Shown here: positions 24,961 through 33,132 of the stretch, in pieces
How positions within the stretch are numbered: position 1 is the stretch's first letter
Layout: each line of letters starts with the position of its first letter
Assembly: GCA_937879965.1 (NCBI GenBank)
Contig: CALFMP010000014.1
Coordinates: 124,001-188,000, forward strand
DNA from: QKMZ01 sp012965515
GTDB lineage: Bacteria > Cyanobacteriota > Vampirovibrionia > Obscuribacterales > Obscuribacteraceae
Length of the DNA stretch: 64,000 nt
Direction: 5' to 3'
Translations under genes and position numbers: made by a program
Notes under the pieces: model-generated
Told to the model about the DNA's origin: nothing
The model's input: the letters and a program-made list of their open reading frames with translations, nothing else
The model's database searches: none

Positions 24961-27723
24961 CTAGCTCGCCTCTCTGCAGAGACTCGTGGAATCAATGAGA
25001 CTCACGACGTTAGCGCTGGTAGCATGTTCCAAATTTTGGGCGGCATTTTCGGCATTGGGCGGAGCTGAAATTTCCGATGTCTGCAGTTGTGCGTTTTCAG
25101 TCTCAGTGAATTTTGAAAGCTTTGTGATCGCTCCAGTCTTGCCATCAAACTCGATGACGTCACCGTCAGACAGCCAGTTCATAACACCGCTTGCTGAGAC
25201 GATCGCCGGTATACCAAGTTCTCTCGAGACGATTGCAGTGTGCGAGAGCAAGCTTCCGTATTCAACGATGATTCCCTTTGCTTGAGTGAAGAGAACTATC
25301 CAACCCGGATCTGTTCTTTCAGCAATGAGAATTTCATTTTCGAGGGGTTTTGCGGTAGCCGGATCGCGCACGACACGAACACGTCCTCGTACAACTCCTG
25401 GTGAGCAGCCTAGACCGCTCAGACTGTTGGCCACATTGTTTGTTGTTGATTCACGAATTATGTTAGAAGTTTCTGGCCGGGCGATGCATGGCATCGCCCC
25501 TACGGCAACTGCATTCCTGGAGACGATGCGGTTGGGTGGAGGAAGTTGATTTTGAAACTCTTCCGATTCTCTCTTTCGAAGTTCGGCTAGTGCAGCAAGA
25601 TTGATTGTTGTGCTTTTTCCTTCGATGAAGTTGAGAACTTCCTCTACTTCTAAATAGAAGATGTCGTTCTTGTTTTGTAGAACGCTTTGGTGTTGAAGCT
25701 GTGTTCCAAACTGGAGAAAAATGCGTCTGACCAACCCGAAGAGGCGGGTGCGTTCGAAACGAAGGTTTTCACGCCAGCGAATGCGCTCGATTGCTTGATT
25801 CGCGACAAAGTTGAAGATCAAGCGTTTCACAAAGGGCAGCTTCGATACCTCGGCTCTCGGATCTGCTGAAGATGTTTTTTCCGAGGTCACAATCTTTGAC
25901 GTTTCAGTTTTGTCTGAAGTCTCAGCAGTTTTAAGAGATTCTGCGACAATTCCAACGCTTGTAACCGATGCCATCGCACCGATATTTTTCAACAAAGGCA
26001 ATGGGTTGTCGTTGAGAGTTGGGCTTTCTAATTTCAATTCGTTGAAGCAACGGTCTCCAAATCGGTCCAGGTAGTTTCTAAATGCACTTTCGAATTTAAC
26101 GTTCTGCTTCAGCTGTTTCTCAATTTGAGCAAGACTTCCTGCTGTGAGAGCTTGCCGAAGCTCCTGATCTTCACGCGCGATTGCCGCCATCTCGATTATG
26201 AGGCGCGCTGGCTCTGCGCTAATTATGCCGCCGGAGTGAACGAGCAGTTCATGATGCGAGAATGTTTGCGATGGAAACCACGTCTTGCTGAGCGAACTTA
26301 GAAGACCGAAGAAGATCATCGCGAAGAAGTCGTTGACGAGTGGTGCGTCCCATGACGGTAGGAGTTTTCCTTCCAAGCCGCGATAGAGTTTTGCTAACTG
26401 ATCAGCATTAAGCTTGGATAGATCTTTCGGAACGCCTTCGAGGGTCTGGTTGAAATGGTTTTGGAAGTTTGCAATCTCGCGGCGAAGATTGGCAAATCTG
26501 ATTAACATTGCAATGAGCGACGTGCTGAAGTTTGCATACGCTTGTAAGGTAGGAACCTTGTTGTCCTCAATGACTTTCTCAATGATTTCCGCCGGCATTT
26601 CTTCCTTGACGCCCATCATTTGCTCCATGAATTGGCGATTTACTTGGAAGCCAGGCAGAAGCGCGAGCAGTCGGTACCAATTGACCAAGTTGTAATAGAT
26701 GCGTCCGCGAATGAATCCGAGCATTCGGGGAAAGATCTGTCGGTTTGCGTTGATGCGTTTCTCCGACACTCCCATCAAGCGGCAGAAATGAATGTAGACG
26801 TGTTCATATGCTTTTGCAGCAAAACTGAATGTGAGCGGAGTCGTGACGCCTTGATAGCTTTCGGAAATATTGCTGTTGTCCCAGATTCTCAGGTCACCTT
26901 GGATTTCTCCTTGCTGCTCCGGAAGAGTCGTAATCGGACGAGCTTGGAGAATGAACAGTTGATTTCCATCGTGCGCCCATTCGATGTCTTGGGGACAGCC
27001 GAACAATGTTTCAATCTTTCTGGCGAGATGAGCGATTTCCATTGCAACGGTATCGCTCAGAACTCTGCTTGTTCCGCATAAACGATTTTCGACCGATTCA
27101 TCCTGTCTCAGTTCATTTTGCTTAGATTCACTTCGTTTCACGACACGGCCGGCGATGACGTAAATCAATTCGCCATCGACTTCACCAGAGACGAGCTTAT
27201 CGGCCAAACCACCAACTGCATTGATGACTACAGTATTTCTGTCTCCGCTAACTGGATCTGCGCTGAATGCAACACCTGCGACTTTTGCATCGACCATTTT
27301 TTGAACAATGATCGCTGGACCTTCGCTTTTCTTCGAGATGCCCATGCTGTCGCAATAGGCTTGGAGGCGATCAGTTGTTCCCGATAGCCAAACAGATCTT
27401 GCGGCGGTGATAACCCATTCACTGCTGACGTTCAGAAAGGTATCCAATTGACCAGCAAACGAAGTTGTTTCTCCATCTTCGTCTATTGCAGATGAGCGCA
27501 CCGCAAGTAATGCAGAGCCGACATTGAATTTTTCGTGGGCGACTTTCAGTTCGTCTTCCAAAAGTGGATCTTGCCAGGTCGAGTCGTTACTGAACGCGTT
27601 TGGCAGTATCGTCACGAAGGATGGTACTGAGAAACCTGCGGCTTTTAGACGAGCAAGCTTGGCAGCCTTGTTGCCAGTCAGGTCAGGATTGTGTTTTTCG
27701 TTTTCGAAAATGATGTTTTTCAT
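24961..27723 (-). CDS. PEP-synthase/rifampin-phosphotransferase-like ATP-dependent dikinase
   Basis: 920 residues in the rifampin-phosphotransferase order. An ATP-grasp domain (about 1-270) carries AVRSSAIDEDGETTSFAGQL and QDIEWAHDGNQLFILQARPI. A long helical middle domain (about 280-740) follows, then a swivelling phosphohistidine domain (about 765-870) with YGSLLSHTAIVSRELGIPAI, where His828 is the phospho-carrier. There is no PEP/pyruvate TIM-barrel, so it is not a true PEP synthase. Relatives phosphorylate a small acceptor using the beta-phosphate of ATP. The acceptor here may be a lipid alcohol, judged only from the flanking lipid-type genes. Residues about 741-749 (GAMPCIARP) are encoded by an in-frame palindromic repeat. 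Confidence 0.88.
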   Translation of the reverse strand: MKNIIFENEKHNPDLTGNKAAKLARLKAAGFSVPSFVTILPNAFSNDSTWQDPLLEDELKVAHEKFNVGSALLAVRSSAIDEDGETTSFAGQLDTFLNVSSEWVITAARSVWLSGTTDRLQAYCDSMGISKKSEGPAIIVQKMVDAKVAGVAFSADPVSGDRNTVVINAVGGLADKLVSGEVDGELIYVIAGRVVKRSESKQNELRQDESVENRLCGTSRVLSDTVAMEIAHLARKIETLFGCPQDIEWAHDGNQLFILQARPITTLPEQQGEIQGDLRIWDNSNISESYQGVTTPLTFSFAAKAYEHVYIHFCRLMGVSEKRINANRQIFPRMLGFIRGRIYYNLVNWYRLLALLPGFQVNRQFMEQMMGVKEEMPAEIIEKVIEDNKVPTLQAYANFSTSLIAMLIRFANLRREIANFQNHFNQTLEGVPKDLSKLNADQLAKLYRGLEGKLLPSWDAPLVNDFFAMIFFGLLSSLSKTWFPSQTFSHHELLVHSGGIISAEPARLIIEMAAIAREDQELRQALTAGSLAQIEKQLKQNVKFESAFRNYLDRFGDRCFNELKLESPTLNDNPLPLLKNIGAMASVTSVGIVAESLKTAETSDKTETSKIVTSEKTSSADPRAEVSKLPFVKRLIFNFVANQAIERIRWRENLRFERTRLFGLVRRIFLQFGTQLQHQSVLQNKNDIFYLEVEEVLNFIEGKSTTINLAALAELRKRESEEFQNQLPPPNRIVSRNAVAVGAMPCIARPETSNIIRESTTNNVANSLSGLGCSPGVVRGRVRVVRDPATAKPLENEILIAERTDPGWIVLFTQAKGIIVEYGSLLSHTAIVSRELGIPAIVSASGVMNWLSDGDVIEFDGKTGAITKLSKFTETENAQLQTSEISAPPNAENAAQNLEHATSANVVSLIDSTSLCREAS
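25477..25503. repeat. REP-like palindrome inside the dikinase-like coding region
   Basis: GGGCGATGC-ATG-GCATCGCCC is a perfect 9-base-pair stem followed by CTACGG. The outline GGGCG...CGCCCCTAC is shared with the repeat pair at 58475-58534. It lies in frame in the linker before the phosphohistidine domain. Confidence 0.65.
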
Positions 27724-27742
27724 ATCGTTGCCTTAAGCGCAC

Positions 27743-28660
27743 TCATAGAGTTTTTCCAAGCATTGAGATCATTGAGGGAACCGTTCCCAACGCAAGGTAA
27801 GTAACAAGAGTCCAAAGTCCCGAGAAGCTCTCGAAAGGTTTTCCCGTCAATGGATGATTCACAAACTTGAAAGCGACAAATACCGCGCCTGCCGAAAGTA
27901 CACAAACAAGCGCAATGATTGGTATGGCGAAACCTAACTTGGCGGACGTTGCGATCGCCAGAGCGCCTGACGCGGCGATGGCTGCGAGCCAGGCGAAGAC
28001 GGCTGGCCGGCGACCCCATGCAGCTGTGTAACTGGTGACACCGGGTTTCTCTTCTTCCGCTGATTTGATTTTGCGCCCGATTTCTATGATGACGCCGTTG
28101 CAGAAACTTACGGCGAGGAAAAGCCACAAACCTGATGGTGGAATTGTGGTGCCTTTCATCCAATCGAATGCTGTGACGAAAATGTCGACGAAAAGCAATA
28201 TGAGCATGTGTGTCCACAAGTAGGTGAACGGTTTTTTCTTGAGCCAATCTCCGACAAAGAACTCTACGCTCATGAGCGCGAAGTAGAGCCATGTCAATGC
28301 GAGCGGGAGAAGCAGACTTGGTTGATAGGTGTAGGCTAGTGATAATTGAACTGCAGCACCGAGTACTCCCAGTGTTGCAAGTTCCTTCAGCTCGATTAGA
28401 CCGCGTGGCACCGGACGCTCCGGTTGGTAGCGGCAGTCGTCCTCATGATCTTTGAACTCGTCGGCGACTCGAAGCTGAAAGAAGAGAATGAGTGAGCAAA
28501 CATATGCTGCCAGAAATCCTTGTATGTCCGGAAGTCCTTCGACGCCTCGCATCATTCTGGAAACACAAAGCGCTGAGTACGAAAACGCCGCCACGATTGC
28601 TCCGTACTGAACCAGAGGGAAGCGTTCTTTCTGATAAACGAGCCAGCGATTGAGTTTCAT
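27743..28660 (-). CDS. UbiA-family prenyltransferase of the lipid-type cluster
   Basis: A 305-residue polytopic protein with about eight hydrophobic segments. The first Asp-rich motif reads RVADEFKDHEDDCRYQPERP followed by PRG, a variant of NDxxDxxxD...R..PxG. The second loop has EIGRKIKSAEEEKPGVTSYT, matching the ExxRDxxxxxxD region of the superfamily with Lys replacing Asp. This pattern is unlike the quinone UbiA at 16961-17863 and closer to chlorophyll- or homogentisate-type and lipid prenyltransferases. It is the first gene of the minus-strand block; the next gene starts 19 bases downstream. Prenyl donor and acceptor are unknown. Confidence 0.88.
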   Translation of the reverse strand: MKLNRWLVYQKERFPLVQYGAIVAAFSYSALCVSRMMRGVEGLPDIQGFLAAYVCSLILFFQLRVADEFKDHEDDCRYQPERPVPRGLIELKELATLGVLGAAVQLSLAYTYQPSLLLPLALTWLYFALMSVEFFVGDWLKKKPFTYLWTHMLILLFVDIFVTAFDWMKGTTIPPSGLWLFLAVSFCNGVIIEIGRKIKSAEEEKPGVTSYTAAWGRRPAVFAWLAAIAASGALAIATSAKLGFAIPIIALVCVLSAGAVFVAFKFVNHPLTGKPFESFSGLWTLVTYLALGTVPSMISMLGKTL

Positions 28661-28900
28661 AGCGGTTCCGCCGAATCCGATGTAGCTAATTGGGTACGCA
28701 AAAACTAGCGGTCGATCCGGTTGGGCTCCACCACTGTGACTACAGACTCATTCTAGGGCGGCATGTTTCCGAGAATTGGAGGTATGCGATCACTTTGCCG
28801 ACTGTTGTCTTGTTTGAAGTGAGCGTGAAGTTTTCGTGCGGGCAGTACCTTTCGGCTTCCAACGGGTAAAACATTAGATGATCCCTTGAGGTTGGCAGAA

Positions 28901-29869
28901 ATGCTGAAACTACGTCTGAAGTTTGTCTTATTGGCGACAATTGCCGGACTGTTGGCTTTGCCGGCGCAGGCTGCGCCCTTGTCCACCAGTGAAATGGTCC
29001 TCTTACTACGTGAAGCGAAGGTTGTTAGCCCGACTAGCAGGCTGGATGTACTGCATTCGGACCAAGAAGTGACTGTAATTACTAAGCGTTCGGCCAAAAT
29101 GCTCGACGATGACTGCAAGATAAAGGCCGTGCTCATGGCAAAAGCTCTGATGGACGCGCAGCCAAAGCAGTTGGCGTCCGTGAAAGTCATCTACACTCTC
29201 GATGGAGACAGTTCGGTAAGCCGAGTCGTTGTAGGCGCCGGTGACATACATGCATTCGCCAATGGCACGATAACCGAGAAACAGTTACTCGCTTCGCTCG
29301 ACTTGACCACAGAATCCACAGAAGGCGCAGATAGTGATAAGACTTCTGTCGCTCCTGGACCTTTGAAAGAGAAGCGGATGGTGCTCCGGTCGCGTATTGA
29401 AGCCCTAAAGCAAGGCGGGACCGGAATAAAGCCGTTTCAAAAACTATTTGACGAGATAGAAGATCTGAGCAAAGCTGGAAAAGCCAAAGAGGCTTCGGCG
29501 CTGATCAGCGAATTGAGTAGCAAGATAAGCACCCAGGAAAGCCTGCGCGATCAGGCGAAACGAACCAGTGCCGGACGCGGAGTAAAGGGACAACAGGGCT
29601 CGACGCCCGTTGTTGCAGCAGGCCCTCAACAAGGTTGGAAGCCGGGTAATAACTTCAATGATGCTAACAAGCAGAAGATGATTCAAGAAAAGGTCGCTTG
29701 CTTGCGGTCACATCTGCAGCGAATGCAGAATTCGGGCGTCTCTTGCGGCGAATTCTATTCGCGAATTTCTAGCGCTGAGAGACAATGCAGCTCTTCTCCA
29801 GAGGCAGCAATTGCATCATTGACTAGAATTGAATCTGAAATGAGAAGTATGTGCCCGTCCAAATGGTAG
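28901..29869 (+). CDS. Secreted protein of unknown function, 322 aa
   Basis: ATG 28901 follows GAGG at 28888-28891; an in-frame TTG at 28886 overlaps that site. The signal peptide is clear (LKFVLLATIAGLLALPAQA). The first mature domain (about 100 residues, LSTSEMVLLLREAKVVSPTS onward) is alpha/beta, followed by a helical coiled-coil-like region (MVLRSRIEALKQGG and LFDEIEDLSKAGKAKEASAL) and a C-terminal part with four cysteines (VACLRS, VSCGEF, RQCSSS, SMCPSK) that may form disulphides outside the cytoplasm. No family recognised. A Ser/Thr kinase gene follows 46 bases downstream. Confidence 0.78.
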   Translation: MLKLRLKFVLLATIAGLLALPAQAAPLSTSEMVLLLREAKVVSPTSRLDVLHSDQEVTVITKRSAKMLDDDCKIKAVLMAKALMDAQPKQLASVKVIYTLDGDSSVSRVVVGAGDIHAFANGTITEKQLLASLDLTTESTEGADSDKTSVAPGPLKEKRMVLRSRIEALKQGGTGIKPFQKLFDEIEDLSKAGKAKEASALISELSSKISTQESLRDQAKRTSAGRGVKGQQGSTPVVAAGPQQGWKPGNNFNDANKQKMIQEKVACLRSHLQRMQNSGVSCGEFYSRISSAERQCSSSPEAAIASLTRIESEMRSMCPSKW

Positions 29870-29915
29870 CGCCCACAACAGAGAACAGGTTTCTTCAACA
29901 GAACCAATAGAAGAT

Positions 29916-31382
29916 ATGGATCAGGAGGACGGTAAGATAAGTTCGTCGGCTGAGGGTAACACTCACAGGCTTTCTGACGCGGATTCTCAGGCTGCGTTTA
30001 TATCTTCTTCTGAGACAACAGTCGACGCCGTCGATCCGATGATTGGTTACTTGCTCGATGGACGCTACGAACTGCTTGAAGCAATCGGCTCTGGCGGTAT
30101 GAGCATTGTCTATAAAGCACGGCTTAATAACGTAAACAAGCTGTTCGCGCTGAAAACGCTTAATTTCCAGGTTCAAGCGAAAGACAATATCAAGATACGA
30201 TTTGCTCGTGAGATTGATTTGCTCTTGAAGTTGGAACATCCGCACATTGTCTCGGTGCAAGATTGCCTTTACGGTCCGAACTGCCAACCGTATCTGGTGA
30301 TGGACCTTTTGCGCGGGGTGACGCTAGAGCAGGAAGTGGCGCGTGCTGGAGCACTTCCCTGGGAGCGCGTTCGCAAGATCATGATTCAGGTTTGCGCAGC
30401 AGTAAAGTATGCGCACCAGCATCAGATCGTGCACCGAGATCTAAAACCCGGCAACATCATGCTACTGGAGAATGAAGTCGACTTTGTCAAAGTACTGGAT
30501 TTCGGTCTCGCCTTAATTGGAGAAAACACGCGCAAAATCACTCAGTCCGGGGAGTTTTGGGGAAGTCCTCCTTACGCCAGTCCTGAGCAGGTGAAAGGCA
30601 ATAATTCTGCGGACCACAGATCAGACATTTACTCGCTGGGTTGTGTGATGTACGAGCTGTTGTGCGGACAAGATCCTTTTCACGGCTCCGGTTTATTTGA
30701 ATTGCTGCACAAACATGTCAATGAAAAACCGGCACCATTGGCGGTGAAAAATCATGATGTGAAAGTGCCGCAGGAAATGGAACGGATTGTTTTCAAGTGC
30801 CTGGAAAAGAATCCTGATGATCGGTATCAAACTGTTGCAGACTTGCAATCGGCGCTGGAGAATTTGCTTTCTGGCGCTAGTCAGGTTATTTCTTCTAGCG
30901 AAATTCGCTCTGTCAGCAAGTTACGTGGAGATCAATCGAATATAGCCTACGACACGAATCCTGCGCAATTGAACAATTCCATGAAGATGGTCCTTGCTGC
31001 TGTCATGGTTGTCCTGGTTCTAACTGTTGGAGGATTGTACTTAACGCAGAATGCAGCACAAAAGTCTGCCTCGTCGCAACCTACAATTAGCCCTTCGGAG
31101 CGATCGTCTGCGCCGTTTAACGTCACTTTGCGAGGTGCTCCGGAGAAAGCAAATACTGTCCGCAAACCGGAGCCAATTGCAAGAATTGCGCCAGTATCAC
31201 GCGCAAGATCTGAAAACGTTTCTCCGCCAGCAAGACGCGACTCAAAGCCTGTAATGAGAACGGCGCTGAAACAAAATTCGAGATCAACTTCAAAGCCAAC
31301 AGCTAAACCATCTCCTGTGGCTAAGAGCGATCCATTCGCTCGATTGCGAGATCATCTGTCCTCAGGTGCTAAAAGCGAGTAG
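29916..31382 (+). CDS. Transmembrane Ser/Thr protein kinase (Hanks type)
   Basis: A kinase domain at about residues 51-320 is complete: glycine loop IGSGGMSIVYKA, Lys80 in FALK, catalytic HRDLKPGN (173-180), DFG in VLDFGLAL, and GSPPYASPEQ in the P+1 loop. A single membrane helix near residue 350 (MVLAAVMVVLVLTVGGLYL) is followed by an outside segment of about 115 residues rich in Ser/Pro/Arg/Lys, with no PASTA repeats or other sensor domain. A disordered Ser-rich head precedes the kinase and offers autophosphorylation sites. In contrast to the kinase at 14555-16900 this is an RD kinase. Targets are unknown. Confidence 0.94.
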   Translation: MDQEDGKISSSAEGNTHRLSDADSQAAFISSSETTVDAVDPMIGYLLDGRYELLEAIGSGGMSIVYKARLNNVNKLFALKTLNFQVQAKDNIKIRFAREIDLLLKLEHPHIVSVQDCLYGPNCQPYLVMDLLRGVTLEQEVARAGALPWERVRKIMIQVCAAVKYAHQHQIVHRDLKPGNIMLLENEVDFVKVLDFGLALIGENTRKITQSGEFWGSPPYASPEQVKGNNSADHRSDIYSLGCVMYELLCGQDPFHGSGLFELLHKHVNEKPAPLAVKNHDVKVPQEMERIVFKCLEKNPDDRYQTVADLQSALENLLSGASQVISSSEIRSVSKLRGDQSNIAYDTNPAQLNNSMKMVLAAVMVVLVLTVGGLYLTQNAAQKSASSQPTISPSERSSAPFNVTLRGAPEKANTVRKPEPIARIAPVSRARSENVSPPARRDSKPVMRTALKQNSRSTSKPTAKPSPVAKSDPFARLRDHLSSGAKSE

Positions 31383-31390
31383 CATCTCTA

Positions 31391-32671
31391 TTATTTAAAG
31401 GCACTGGCTCTCTTTTCATAGCCCTGGTAGAACAAGCTTGGATCTCGCGTGAGGAAGTTCAGAACTTTGCTTTTCTGATGATTTGACGAGTTCTCAATAG
31501 ACAATGTTCGGATGTGTTCGCCCGTGATTGTCTTCACCTTGTCTGATTTTTCCGAAATAGTGGCGCTGTATCCTTGTTTTTCTAAGGCAGCATTCAAGGT
31601 TTTTGAAAAGGTATCGGATAGTCCTACATACTCGTCCTGTAATGCTGTTTTGATGAAACTGTCAACCAATTCATCACTCTGTCTTTTGTTTGGCATGAGT
31701 GAGTTTGCAATCAACGAGCTTACCGATTCTTCCATTTTGATGCGAAGGTCCTCTGGCGACACACTGAGATTCTTCCGATCTTTCATCGCCAGTTCGCCAA
31801 AATTATATTGAAGAAAGATCTTCGTATACTTCTGCTCCTGAGAATCAGATTTGTAGTTAGTCATGTCTTCGAAGGAAATTTCGCCCTTCTTCGTAATGAT
31901 TGGATCTTTCATCAAGTGCTGTAATGCTCTGAGATTTGCCATATTTTCCGTTAGTCTTGGATCATCGACTTTTCTCGGGTTTGCATCTTCGATAATGGTG
32001 CTCCACCCCCTCGTGGAGCGACCTTCAATCAATGAGTGCCGCGCATCGCTTGTTCTAACAGTGGAAAATTTGTCCTGTGTTTTGCTTCCTTCCAATATCG
32101 TAAATGTGGTGACCGGCACACCTTCAACAAGGTAGTTTATAAAATTCGACTTTTCAATCTTGATTTGTTTTCCGCTTCCAGAAAGCGCAGTGTTAAACTG
32201 GTTCTGCAAATCGATTGTTTTCTTGTCACCAGATGAGTCTGCCCATCGTGTTATTCCGCTGCGCACATCAAAACTAAGTGTTGAATCGCTGTCTTCAATC
32301 GCCTTAGTCAGATTGCCCATGATTGCGCGATCGATGTCCACTTTTGTAATCGAACCGGTACCTCCTGAAAGTTGAGCAAAATTCTCAATTAGATGTAATT
32401 CCGCAATTCCTGGTCGGCCGGTAAGTTGGCTTTGCGTTCCAAATATCAATTCATCACGACTGAGGCGTGAATCGCTGGTCATATCGAGGCGTTGAAACTC
32501 TCTTTTTGCCTCGAACAATGGCGCCAGGTCGGCTGCAGGATCTGGTCTTTGTTTTTCAGGTTCGATGGAAAATTCGGCGACGAATACTGTGTCGCTGCAT
32601 TCATTCTCTGCGTCATCCCCTTGAGTGGAAACACCGGCTCCCCAAATTTCTGAATGAACTTCCTTTGGCAT
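31391..32671 (-). CDS. Soluble protein with EF-hand-like loop, unknown function
   Basis: ATG 32671 is preferred, with GAGG eight bases upstream; the frame extends two codons to a TTG. There is no signal peptide. Residues about 62-78 contain RLDMTSDSRLSRDELI, which fits a calcium EF-hand loop (D-x-T-x-D-x-x-x-S-x-x-E), and more helical, charged sequence follows. The remainder is acidic/basic mixed and enriched in Ser, Thr and Asp. No known enzyme motif was found. The 3' end lies eight bases from the kinase gene on the opposite strand. Similar soluble orphans occur at 39915-40859. Confidence 0.72.
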   Translation of the reverse strand: MPKEVHSEIWGAGVSTQGDDAENECSDTVFVAEFSIEPEKQRPDPAADLAPLFEAKREFQRLDMTSDSRLSRDELIFGTQSQLTGRPGIAELHLIENFAQLSGGTGSITKVDIDRAIMGNLTKAIEDSDSTLSFDVRSGITRWADSSGDKKTIDLQNQFNTALSGSGKQIKIEKSNFINYLVEGVPVTTFTILEGSKTQDKFSTVRTSDARHSLIEGRSTRGWSTIIEDANPRKVDDPRLTENMANLRALQHLMKDPIITKKGEISFEDMTNYKSDSQEQKYTKIFLQYNFGELAMKDRKNLSVSPEDLRIKMEESVSSLIANSLMPNKRQSDELVDSFIKTALQDEYVGLSDTFSKTLNAALEKQGYSATISEKSDKVKTITGEHIRTLSIENSSNHQKSKVLNFLTRDPSLFYQGYEKRASAFK

Positions 32672-32811
32672 GTGCAAACCTCTTTGTATTTCGGAAAGTT
32701 TCTGCGAGCAATCTGCTCAAGGCACTGCAGTTGCTTTCCGGTGTCCGTCGTACAATTTTTGACTAGTTACCAGCCCTTCCCAGCACACGTTCTCTGGTCA
32801 AATAGTAGGGA

Positions 32812-32961
32812 TCAAAAGGATGTCCTCTCCATGCTACTTGCGCCATTGTGGCTGCCTAGTCTGACCTTTTCGCCGACCTTTCCCGAGACGTCAGATTGTG
32901 GAGATTCCACTTCGGGTTGCTTTTTGACTGCCGGAGCATTTTCGACTTCGTTTTTGGGCAT
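32812..32961 (-). CDS. Possible small hydrophilic protein, 49 aa
   Basis: ATG 32961 has AGGA about seven bases upstream. The product begins MPKNEVENAPAVKKQPEVES and is hydrophilic throughout. Its first residues resemble the MPKEVHSE start of the neighbouring 426-residue protein. The longer frame up to 33114 contains intergenic repeats and is not believed. It is short and unsupported by any family, so confidence is low. Confidence 0.4.
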   Translation of the reverse strand: MPKNEVENAPAVKKQPEVESPQSDVSGKVGEKVRLGSHNGASSMERTSF

Positions 32962-33132
32962 GAGAAATCCTCGAAAAACAAGGGAAGAGCGACAGCGGCC
33001 CGGGCTTTGAATCGCGCCGTGCTCTGTTGTGGCATATACTAGCCACTCAATGTTGCCGGAATGTTGCCGAATCGTTGTTGGTTTGTTGCCGAATCGTTGG
33101 CGAAAAGTTGCCAAATTTGCCGGGCGAGTTTT

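Noticed and set aside
24961..27723. Phosphoenolpyruvate synthase (ppsA)
   Set aside because: The PEP/pyruvate barrel at the C-terminus is absent and the domain order is that of rifampin phosphotransferase.
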